From: Pararhizobium sp.
Lineage (GTDB): Bacteria; Pseudomonadota; Alphaproteobacteria; Rhizobiales; Rhizobiaceae
Reading direction: 5' to 3'
DNA length: 64,000 nucleotides
Assembly: GCA_017794825.1 (NCBI GenBank)
Contig: CP051237.1
Coordinates: 806,001-870,000, forward strand
In this document: positions 53,359 through 60,878 of the stretch, one piece after another
Position numbering within the stretch: position 1 is the first letter of the stretch
Layout: the number at the start of each line of letters is the position of its first letter
Made by a program: the position numbers and the translations under genes
Notes under the pieces: model-generated
The model's database searches: none
Told to the model about the DNA's origin: nothing
Seen by the model: only the letters and a program-made list of their open reading frames with translations

Positions 53359-54249
53359 ATGACACAATCAACGCGGTTCGCGGCGTTCCGCGCGCAAGAC
53401 AGACAGGGTTACGGCCTGGTGACCGATCGCGGCCTGATCGATCTGTCCGCCAGCCATGGCGCCGCGTGGCCGACGCTTCGGGAGGTCATCGAAGCCGGCA
53501 GGCTTGAAGCGCTGGCGGATGAATCCGGCGGTCGGGAGATCGACTTCGCTCCCGGCGAATGGCGTTGGGACATACCGATCCCGTCGCCGGAAAAGATCCT
53601 CTGCGTCGGGGTCAACTATCCGGACCGCAATGAAGAATACAAGGACGGACAGGCGGCTCAGAGCAACCCTTCGCTTTTCGTCCGGTTTCCACGCTCCTTC
53701 GTCGGACATGAGGAGCCGATCATCCGCCCTTCCGTCTCCGAAAAGTTCGACTATGAGGGCGAGATCGCCTTTATTGTCGGCAAGCCTGGCCGGCATATCG
53801 CCGAAGCCGATGCGCTGGACCACATCGCGGCCCTGACGCTGTGCAACGAAGGAAGCGTGCGCGACTGGATACGGCACGCGAAGTTCAACGTGACCCAGGG
53901 CAAGAATTTCGACGCCAGCGGCGCCCTGGGGCCATGGCTGACGCCGTTCACGGACGAAAGCCAGATTGCCGATGTCAGGCTGACGACCTATGTGAACGGA
54001 GACCTGCGCCAGGACGACCGGACCAGCCGCATGATTTTCGGATTCCGGAAGCTGATCAGCTATATTTCAACCTTCACCACACTGGTTCCCGGCGACATCA
54101 TCGTATCCGGCACACCGACCGGCGCCGGAGCGCGTCACGATCCGCCGCTCTGGCTCGTACCCGGCGACGAGGTTGTGGTGGAGGCGGAAGGCATCGGCCT
54201 GCTGCGCAATACAGTGGCGAACGAGGAACCCGACGGTAGCAAGTCATGA
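53359..54249 (+). CDS. Fumarylacetoacetate hydrolase-family protein of the Hpa operon
   Basis: This 296-residue FAH-fold enzyme has a N-terminal lead domain (residues 1-75), then ILCVGVNYPDRNEE, PSLFVRFPRSFVGHEEPI, the metal segment FDYEGEIAFIVGKPG, and PGDIIVSGTPTGAGARHDPPLWLVPGDEV. Its place after hpaD suggests it acts as decarboxylase/isomerase (HpaG role) or hydratase (HpaH role) on the C7 dienoate; the family name alone does not decide. It overlaps the acyl-CoA dehydrogenase by 4 bases. Confidence 0.88.
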   Translation: MTQSTRFAAFRAQDRQGYGLVTDRGLIDLSASHGAAWPTLREVIEAGRLEALADESGGREIDFAPGEWRWDIPIPSPEKILCVGVNYPDRNEEYKDGQAAQSNPSLFVRFPRSFVGHEEPIIRPSVSEKFDYEGEIAFIVGKPGRHIAEADALDHIAALTLCNEGSVRDWIRHAKFNVTQGKNFDASGALGPWLTPFTDESQIADVRLTTYVNGDLRQDDRTSRMIFGFRKLISYISTFTTLVPGDIIVSGTPTGAGARHDPPLWLVPGDEVVVEAEGIGLLRNTVANEEPDGSKS

Positions 54250-55406
54250 AGGACACCAACACCAGTTTCCCTGAAATTCGCGAGGAAATCCGCAAGCTGT
54301 GCGAAGGGTTTCCCGGCGAATACTGGCAGGCGCTCGACCGGGAGAGCCGCTATCCGACCGAGTTCGTCGAAACGCTGACGAAAAACGGCTGGCTGGCGGC
54401 CATGATTCCTGAAGAGTATGGCGGCTCCGATCTGCCGCTCGCCGGCGGGGCGGCGATCCTTGAAGAAATCCATCGCTCGGGAAGCAATGGCGGGGCGTGC
54501 CACGCGCAGATGTACACGATGGGCACGCTCTTGAGACACGGCAGCGCCGCGCAGAAGCAGAAATACCTTCCGGGCATCGCAACAGGCGACCTTCGGCTGC
54601 AGGCTTTCGGCGTGACCGAACCGACCACCGGCAGCGATACGACGTCGCTCAAGACCTTTGCGCGCAGACAGGGCGACCGTTACATCGTCAACGGCCAGAA
54701 GATATGGACATCGCGCGCCGAACATTCCGATCTGATGGTGCTGCTCGCCCGCACTACACCTAAGGAGGAGACGACACGGCGCACCCAGGGTCTCTCCGTT
54801 TTCCTGCTCGACATGCGCGCTGCAAAAGACAACGGCATGACCATCCGTCCGATCCGGACGATGATGAACCATTCCACCACGGAAATCTTCTTCGACAATG
54901 TGGAGATCCCGGTTGAGAATCTCATCGGCAACGAGGGCGACGGGTTCCGCTACATCCTGTCGGGAATGAACGCGGAGCGGATGCTGATCGCCGCGGAATG
55001 CGTTGGCGACGCCAAGTGGTTCATCGACAAGGCGCGCCGCTACGCTGGCGAACGCGAGGTTTTCAACAGGCCGATCGGCAAGAACCAGGGCGTTCAGTTT
55101 CCGATCGCGCGCGCCTATGCGCAGATGCGCGCGGCTGAATTGCTGCTGATCGAGGGTCTGCGTCTCTATGACGAAGGCGAGAACTGCGGCGAGGAAGCCA
55201 ACATGGCCAAGATGCTGACCGCGGAAGCCTCGTGGGCGGCGGCGGAAGCCTGCGTCCAGACCTTCGGCGGGTTCGCCTTCGCCGCCGAATACGACGTGGA
55301 ACGCAAATTCCGCGAAACCCGCCTTTATCAGGTCGCGCCGATTTCGACGAACCTCGTCTTGAGCTATATCGCCGAGCACGTATTGGACATGCCGAGGTCC
55401 TATTGA
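54246..55406 (+). CDS. Acyl-CoA dehydrogenase family protein
   Basis: This 386-residue flavoprotein has the ACAD N-terminal helical region, the FAD motif LQAFGVTEPTTGSDTTSL, YIVNGQKIWTSRAEHSDL and a C-terminal FGGFAFAAEYDVERKFRETRLYQVAPISTNLV. The position of the usual catalytic Glu (in ..YEGT..) reads Pro (..APIS..), so the base may be Glu in MNAERMLIAAE, as in isovaleryl-CoA dehydrogenase, where Glu sits in an equivalent LER motif. It is co-translated with its neighbours by overlaps. The substrate is unknown. Confidence 0.88.
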   Translation: MKDTNTSFPEIREEIRKLCEGFPGEYWQALDRESRYPTEFVETLTKNGWLAAMIPEEYGGSDLPLAGGAAILEEIHRSGSNGGACHAQMYTMGTLLRHGSAAQKQKYLPGIATGDLRLQAFGVTEPTTGSDTTSLKTFARRQGDRYIVNGQKIWTSRAEHSDLMVLLARTTPKEETTRRTQGLSVFLLDMRAAKDNGMTIRPIRTMMNHSTTEIFFDNVEIPVENLIGNEGDGFRYILSGMNAERMLIAAECVGDAKWFIDKARRYAGEREVFNRPIGKNQGVQFPIARAYAQMRAAELLLIEGLRLYDEGENCGEEANMAKMLTAEASWAAAEACVQTFGGFAFAAEYDVERKFRETRLYQVAPISTNLVLSYIAEHVLDMPRSY

Positions 55407-56548
55407 TGTCGAAACCATTCCTGCCACTCGAAGGAATGACGGTCGTTACGCTCGAACAAGCCGTGGCCGCGCCCTACTGCACGTCGCGGCTGGCCGACGC
55501 AGGGGCGACCGTCATCAAAATCGAACGACCTGAAGGCGATTTCGCCCGCGACTACGACACGGCGGCGGGCGGCCAGTGCAGCTATTTCGTCTGGCTCAAT
55601 CGCGGCAAGCAGTCTGTCGTGCTGGACCTGACGGTCGAGGCGGACCGCGAAAGGCTCGCGGAGATCATCCGCAATGCGGATATCTTCGTGCAGAACCTGC
55701 GGCACGGCGTCGCCCAGAAATTCGGCTTTGCGCCGGAAGAGCTCTGCAAGCAGGACCCTGCCCTGATCTGCTGTTCGATAACGGGCTTCGACCCGTCCGG
55801 ACCGATGGCGCGCCGCAAGGCCTATGATCTTTTGATCCAGGCCGAATCCGGTCTGACTTCGGTTACCGGCGGGCCTGACGAGCCGGCGCGCGTCGGAGTT
55901 TCGGTTGTGGACATCGCCACGGGCGCGACGGCCCATGCGGCCATTCTGGAAGCCGTTATCGGTCGCTTGAAGACGGGCAAGGGCGCCAATATCACCGTAT
56001 CCATGTTCGACGTCATGGCGGACTGGATGACCGTGCCGCTGATCCACGCCGAAGCCGGCAACCCGCCGAAACGGATCGGTCTGGCCCACCCGTCGATCGC
56101 GCCATACGGCGTCTTCCGCACCAGGGACGACAAGGATATTCTGGTCAGCATCCAGAGCGAGCGCGAATGGGTCAAATTCTGCCGGAATGTGCTTGAGCGC
56201 GAGGATGCTTTGACCGACTCCCGTTTTTCTGACAACACCGCGCGCGCCAACAACCGCGCCGAGACCGACGCACTTGTCGCCGAGATCTTCCAAAAGCGGG
56301 ATTTGGCCGATCTCATCACCAATCTCGACGCCTCCGATGTAGCCTATGCAGTGGTCAATGATACGGAAGGCTTGTCAAAACATCCCGAGCTCAGGCGTAT
56401 CCTGGTGAGGACGCCGACGGGCGATGTGCGATATCCGGCGCCCGCTGCCCGTTTTGCGGGTTCGGAAAGAGAGTATGGCCCGGTTCCCTCGGTCGGCGAA
56501 AACGACCTCCCCGCGCCGCAGGATGCGAAGGTTGCCGCCGATGGATAG
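55406..56548 (+). CDS. Class III CoA-transferase (CaiB/BaiF family)
   Basis: This 380-residue enzyme moves CoA to a carboxylate. It has LEGMTVVTLEQAVAAPYCTSRLADAGATVIKIERPEGDFAR, FVQNLRHGVAQKFG, the catalytic Asp in KAYDLLIQAESG, and GKGANITVSMFDVMADW. The ATG shares one base with the stop of the dehydrogenase gene. Best guess of role is activation of a dicarboxylic acid, in analogy to mesaconate/itaconate or formyl-type CoA-transferases. Confidence 0.92.
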   Translation: MSKPFLPLEGMTVVTLEQAVAAPYCTSRLADAGATVIKIERPEGDFARDYDTAAGGQCSYFVWLNRGKQSVVLDLTVEADRERLAEIIRNADIFVQNLRHGVAQKFGFAPEELCKQDPALICCSITGFDPSGPMARRKAYDLLIQAESGLTSVTGGPDEPARVGVSVVDIATGATAHAAILEAVIGRLKTGKGANITVSMFDVMADWMTVPLIHAEAGNPPKRIGLAHPSIAPYGVFRTRDDKDILVSIQSEREWVKFCRNVLEREDALTDSRFSDNTARANNRAETDALVAEIFQKRDLADLITNLDASDVAYAVVNDTEGLSKHPELRRILVRTPTGDVRYPAPAARFAGSEREYGPVPSVGENDLPAPQDAKVAADG

Positions 56549-57380
56549 CGAATGGCCTGAAGACGGTTTTGCCGACTGGATCGGTCACAAGACACGATCG
56601 ATCGAAACCATCAGCCCTGATCTGGCGCGCCGGTTTTCGGTTACGGTCAGCGACGAAGACCGACAATTCAGGCCCGGAGATCCCGCTCCGATTGGAATTC
56701 ACTGGTGTATCGACCCGCCCGTTGTCACGTCCGATCGTCTCGGACCGGACGGGCATCCGCGAAAGGGCGAATTCCTGCCGGCGATTCCGCTGCCGCTGCG
56801 CATGTGGGCGGGCGGCGCCATGACCTTCCTCGAGGATCTCCGCGTGGGCGACACGCTCGAACGGGTGTCAACGATTGAAAGCATTGAACGCAAGGCCGGC
56901 CGCAGCGGCGAACTTTGTTTTGTCAATGTACGTCATGACTATGCGACGGGCCGCGGAGCGGCGATTTCCGAGGTCCAGAACATCGTCTACCGTCAGCCGT
57001 CGCGCGGCGGGGCTGCGCCCTCCGCTGTACAACTCCCCGCGCCGGACCGTCGGCGTCACGCCGATCCCGTTTTGCTTTTCCGCTATTCGGCGCTGACCTT
57101 CAACGGTCATCGCATTCACTATGACTATCCTTACGCCACCGACATCGAAGGCTATGCCGACCTTGTCGTGCATGGCCCCCTCCAGGCGACGCTCCTGATG
57201 ATGCTCGCGCGCGAGCGGCTGGGCGGACTTGCGTCCTTCCATTATCGCGGTGTGACGGCGTTGACCTGCAATCAGGATTTCACGCTCCACGCGCTGCAAG
57301 GCGAAGACGGGCTGGAGCTCTCTGTCGCCAACGCGAAGGGAGTGGTCACCATGTCGGCGACGGCGACCCGCGCGTTTTGA
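56541..57380 (+). CDS. MaoC/FAS1-like acyl-CoA hydratase (3-methylfumaryl-CoA/HTD2 type)
   Basis: This 279-residue double hot-dog protein has an N-terminal half with FLPAIPLPLRMWAGG and a C-terminal half with LLFRYSALTFNGHRIHYDYPYA, EGYADLVVHGPLQATLLM and a terminal RGV. These are marks of the mesaconyl/3-methylfumaryl-CoA hydratase and HTD2 families. It overlaps the CoA-transferase by 8 bases, so CoA-transferase and hydratase likely act on the same acid. It closes the operon. Confidence 0.88.
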   Translation: MDSEWPEDGFADWIGHKTRSIETISPDLARRFSVTVSDEDRQFRPGDPAPIGIHWCIDPPVVTSDRLGPDGHPRKGEFLPAIPLPLRMWAGGAMTFLEDLRVGDTLERVSTIESIERKAGRSGELCFVNVRHDYATGRGAAISEVQNIVYRQPSRGGAAPSAVQLPAPDRRRHADPVLLFRYSALTFNGHRIHYDYPYATDIEGYADLVVHGPLQATLLMMLARERLGGLASFHYRGVTALTCNQDFTLHALQGEDGLELSVANAKGVVTMSATATRAF

Positions 57381-57539
57381 AAAATTTCGGCCCCACGCAG
57401 GCGTGGCCGCCGGATCCCAACTCGAAGACCGAGATGGGATTCAGATTTATTTGCATGACCTTCGAGCTCACATATCCTGCGCTGCCGAGTAGAGCCAAAC
57501 TGTATTTTTTTCAATTTGATAGACGATGGATCATCAGCA

Positions 57540-58019
57540 ATGTCAGACCATTTCCAGATCCGGCTTCTGAATCCCGAAGACCTTTTGCTCATCGACCTTG
57601 CATGCCTGATCGAGGAGATGCAGTCATATTATGAAGCGCCCTGCCCGCCTCGCGACGAAATCATCGCAAGCCTGAAAGGCCGACCCGCCGGATCATATTT
57701 ACTTATCGCCACGGACGAACGTTCGGTAGCAGGATTCGCAGCCGTCTCCGCGATCTATCCAGGCCCCTCTTTGAAACCCGGACTATTCCTGAAGGATCTC
57801 TTTGTGGGGGCTCAGTGGCGCGGAGAGGGAATTGGACGAACGTTAATGAAGGCGATCGCCCGGTTCGCCGTGGAGCGCGGTCTATCGAGGATTGACTGGA
57901 CAGCGGACCGGACCGACACAAAGCTGCTCGCGTTCTACGACATGCTTGGCGGTGCACGGATGTGCGAAAAGATGTTCTACCGGTTGAGCGATGACGCTTT
58001 GTATTCGCTGGCGGAATAA
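57540..58019 (+). CDS. GNAT-family N-acetyltransferase
   Basis: This 159-residue protein has the GNAT acetyl-CoA site LKDLFVGAQWRGEGIGRTLMKAIARFAVERG and the C-terminal WTADRTDTKLLAFYDMLGG. Substrate unknown. The ATG at 57540 begins similarity; an in-frame TTG at 57516 would add eight residues. The 159-base gap before it (57381-57539) and the 217-base gap after it (58020-58236) hold no gene I can support. Confidence 0.9.
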   Translation: MSDHFQIRLLNPEDLLLIDLACLIEEMQSYYEAPCPPRDEIIASLKGRPAGSYLLIATDERSVAGFAAVSAIYPGPSLKPGLFLKDLFVGAQWRGEGIGRTLMKAIARFAVERGLSRIDWTADRTDTKLLAFYDMLGGARMCEKMFYRLSDDALYSLAE

Positions 58020-58236
58020 TTCTGCGCGAGATCGGCGATTTCACACGTAGGAACCTTACCGTCCCGTCCTTTGGAGGCGCCCCCGGCATATTTCTGTACA
58101 TTGACCCTATCCGCGATTGATCTGAGGAGTGGGCATAAACGCCGGAGGTCACGGAGCTGGTGGCCGCGCCGACCCGCAAGACCGGTTGGTCGCCGCTTTT
58201 GCGATGACCAACCATATTACTGCGTCGCCGGCACGA

Positions 58237-59631
58237 TCACTCGGCAGGCGCGATATTCTGGTTGAACCGGAACATGTTGCCGGGATCGTATTTCGCCTTG
58301 ATCTTCTGCAGGCGGCCGTAGCCCTCTCCAAAGGCGTCGCGTGTCAGTGAACTGTCCTCGCCGTGGCCGGGGAAGTTCAGATAGGCGCGGCCCTGTTGAG
58401 CGAACGGTTCGGCGCACGACCAGCTTTCCCGCGCCCACGCGATGTTGGCCGCATCGTCCGCGGCGTCCGCCCATACCCCGTCCGCCGAATACATCCATCG
58501 CATGGAACGGTCGCCGAATGCAGTTGCGTCGGCCGGGACCGCGCGCACACCGCGGCCGATGTTCCAGAGCGAGGAGATGGTGTTCGGCGAAGGCGCGTTC
58601 ACGGCGTTCTCCATCGCGAGGTCGATCATTGCGTCGGGCAGCTCAGTCAGGTAGCGCGCCTTCCAGTAACAACGCATCTCGCCGAACGGGGTCTGTGCGT
58701 CGAACAGGCGCTGGATGTCGGCATAGGCCATCCGACCGGAAAAATCCGTCACGAGCGGCCCGAGCTCGCGCAGCGGCTTGGCCAGTTTTTCGGCTTTTTC
58801 CGCGTCACCGAGGGCTACTCCGACAAGGGCGAAAACTTTCTTTCCCCAGGCCTCGCGCGGAAACTCATCGTCTTCCGGAACGGTCGAGAATTCGCAAATC
58901 ATCGCCAGTTCCTCGTCATGCTGGGCGACGTAATCTCGCCACGCCCGGATCGGGCCGGGACCGTTGTCGAGATAGTAGATCGGCGCAATGAACAGCACTT
59001 CCGGCCCCACTTCATGCAGAGCGAATTCAAAACGCACCACGACGCCGAAATTCCCGCCGCCGCCCTTGAGGGCCCAGAGCAGATCCGGATTTTCGTCGGC
59101 GCTGGTCCGCACCAGCTCTCCGTCCGCCGTGACGACGTCGGCGGCGACGAGATTGTCGATGGACAGACCATGACGGCCACGAAGGTAACCGAAGCCGCCC
59201 GACAGCGTCAGGCCGCCAACCCCGGTTTCCGAGATCAACCCGCCAGGCGTCGCGAGACCAAACGCCTGAGCTTCACGATCCACGTCCGCCCAAGTCGCGC
59301 CGCCCTCGACCACGGCGATCCGACGCGCCGGATCGACATGGACGGCGCGCATCCCGGAGAGGTCGATCATCAGGCCGGCGTCGCAAGCTCCGTGGCCAGC
59401 AACGTTGTGTCCACCGCCGCGAATGGCGACCGGCATGCCGCGGGACTGTGCGAAGCGCACCGCCTGGATGACGTCCGCGGCGCCGCGACAGCGCGCGATG
59501 GCTGTGGGCCGCCGGTCAATCATGGCGTTCCAGAGCTGGCGGGCGTTGTCGAACTCCGCGTCGCCCTCGGTCAACACACTTCCTGCAAAATCTATCTTCA
59601 AGTCGTCAACTGCATTATTCTGGGCGTCCAT
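58237..59631 (-). CDS. FAD-linked oxidoreductase of the berberine-bridge enzyme type
   Basis: This 464-residue vanillyl-alcohol-oxidase-family flavoprotein has the FAD domain VAIRGGGHNVAGHGACDAGLMIDLSGM with the covalent His, GLTLSGGFGYLRGRHGLSIDNLV, GGGGNFGVVVRFEFAL, and the C-terminal berberine-bridge motif YGRLQKIKAKYDPGNMFRFNQNI. There is no Cys in the GGFGYL segment, so FAD is probably bound through one covalent link, not two. AGGAGG precedes the ATG at 59631. It is divergent from a GlxA-type regulator. Substrate unknown (sugars, alcohols and amines are oxidised by relatives). Confidence 0.92.
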   Translation of the reverse strand: MDAQNNAVDDLKIDFAGSVLTEGDAEFDNARQLWNAMIDRRPTAIARCRGAADVIQAVRFAQSRGMPVAIRGGGHNVAGHGACDAGLMIDLSGMRAVHVDPARRIAVVEGGATWADVDREAQAFGLATPGGLISETGVGGLTLSGGFGYLRGRHGLSIDNLVAADVVTADGELVRTSADENPDLLWALKGGGGNFGVVVRFEFALHEVGPEVLFIAPIYYLDNGPGPIRAWRDYVAQHDEELAMICEFSTVPEDDEFPREAWGKKVFALVGVALGDAEKAEKLAKPLRELGPLVTDFSGRMAYADIQRLFDAQTPFGEMRCYWKARYLTELPDAMIDLAMENAVNAPSPNTISSLWNIGRGVRAVPADATAFGDRSMRWMYSADGVWADAADDAANIAWARESWSCAEPFAQQGRAYLNFPGHGEDSSLTRDAFGEGYGRLQKIKAKYDPGNMFRFNQNIAPAE

Positions 59632-59720
59632 GGGAGCCTCCTCGTTAGAATTGGTAGCAAAACCGGGGGCTGTATCCGCCAATGCGACGCGTCTCGGCAG
59701 TGGCAAAAATCACAGAGACG

Positions 59721-59734
59721 TGTCAAAAATGACA
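59721..59734. promoter_or_regulatory. Palindrome in the oxidoreductase-regulator gap
   Basis: TGTCAAAAATGACA is a perfect TGTCA-N4-TGACA palindrome (59721-59734), and related TGACA words recur at 59750-59754 and 59772-59776. It lies in the divergent promoter region between the flavoenzyme and the AraC-type regulator and is a likely operator. Confidence 0.5.
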
Positions 59735-59770
59735 GCGCGGTCTGCTGAATATGACAGGAGCGTGCACAAA

Positions 59771-60847
59771 GTGACAGAATCGACAGACGCCTCCCGGCGG
59801 CGCTCCACGATTGCGTTGCTCGCCTCGCCCGAAACCTCGGCGATGGTGCTCTACGGTCTTTACGACGTTTTGACGACCGTCGGCGCCGTTTATCCCGAAC
59901 TCGTGAAGGGCGCGCCGGAACGCGAGTTGCTGGATGTCAGAATCGTCTCTGCGGATGGCCGGCCTTTCAGCTGCGTCGGCGACATTCCCGTACGCCCGCA
60001 CGCCGGGCTCACCGATTTACGCAATGACGGGCCGCTGCCCGACGCCGTCGTCGTTTGCGACATGTATATCGCTGTGACGGCCACGCCTACGGCGCGCTAC
60101 CCCCGTGAATGCGCCTGGTTGCGGGAGATGCACGCGGCGGGCGTCCTGCTCTCTTCGGTGTGCTCAGGTTCGCTGGTGCTGGCGGACGCCGGTTTGCTCA
60201 ACGGCTGTGAAGCGACTGCGCATTGGGCCTATCGCGACATGTTCCATCGCTATTACCCCGAGGTCACGTTTCTCGACAATGCCGCGCTCTGTCTCAAGGC
60301 GCAGGACCGGGGCATTGTTACGGCGGGCGCCGTCAGCGCCTGGCACGATCTCGCATTCTATCTGATCGCGCGATATTGCGGGTATCGGCACGCAATCGAC
60401 ACAGCGAAGGTTTTCCTGATGACTGACCACGTGGAAGGTCAGTCGCCCTACGCCGTGATGACCCGCCCCATGGAGGTAAAGGACGCCGCGATCGCCGATT
60501 GCCAGGCCTGGATCGCCGAGAATTACCAGGTCGGAAGACCGGTGGAATCCATGGTTGACCGCTCGGGTTTGGGCGCTCGCACTTTCGCGCGCCGCTTTCG
60601 CGCGACAACCGGATACACGCCGATCGACTATGTGCAGGCGCTGCGCATCGAAGAGGCAAAGCAGGAACTCGAGCGTGACCAGCGCCCTGTTGAGGACATA
60701 GCAGCGGCCGTCGGTTACGAGGACGGGTCTTCCTTCCGGCGATTGTTCAAGAAACGCGTTGGCCTGACGCCCGCGGCCTATCGGAAGAAATTCCAGAATC
60801 TCGCCACCCTGGCGAATACCTACGCCCTCAATCGACCGCCTCACTGA
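59771..60847 (+). CDS. GlxA-family AraC transcriptional regulator
   Basis: This 358-residue regulator joins an N-terminal DJ-1/PfpI-like domain (STIALLASPETSAMVLYGLYDVL, LSSVCSGSLVLADAGLLNG with the nucleophile-elbow Cys, and ATAHWAYRD) to a C-terminal AraC DNA-binding domain (VDRSGLGARTFARRFRATTGYTPIDYVQALRIEEAKQELE, then DIAAAVGYEDGSSFRRLFKKRVGLTPAAYRKKF). I take GTG at 59771, with AGGAG 11 bases upstream; ATG 59729 is an alternative but overlaps the TGTCA palindrome. It probably controls the adjacent flavoenzyme. Confidence 0.88.
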   Translation: MTESTDASRRRSTIALLASPETSAMVLYGLYDVLTTVGAVYPELVKGAPERELLDVRIVSADGRPFSCVGDIPVRPHAGLTDLRNDGPLPDAVVVCDMYIAVTATPTARYPRECAWLREMHAAGVLLSSVCSGSLVLADAGLLNGCEATAHWAYRDMFHRYYPEVTFLDNAALCLKAQDRGIVTAGAVSAWHDLAFYLIARYCGYRHAIDTAKVFLMTDHVEGQSPYAVMTRPMEVKDAAIADCQAWIAENYQVGRPVESMVDRSGLGARTFARRFRATTGYTPIDYVQALRIEEAKQELERDQRPVEDIAAAVGYEDGSSFRRLFKKRVGLTPAAYRKKFQNLATLANTYALNRPPH

Positions 60848-60878
60848 TCCGGAATCGCCTGGTTCAAGAGACGGCGCC

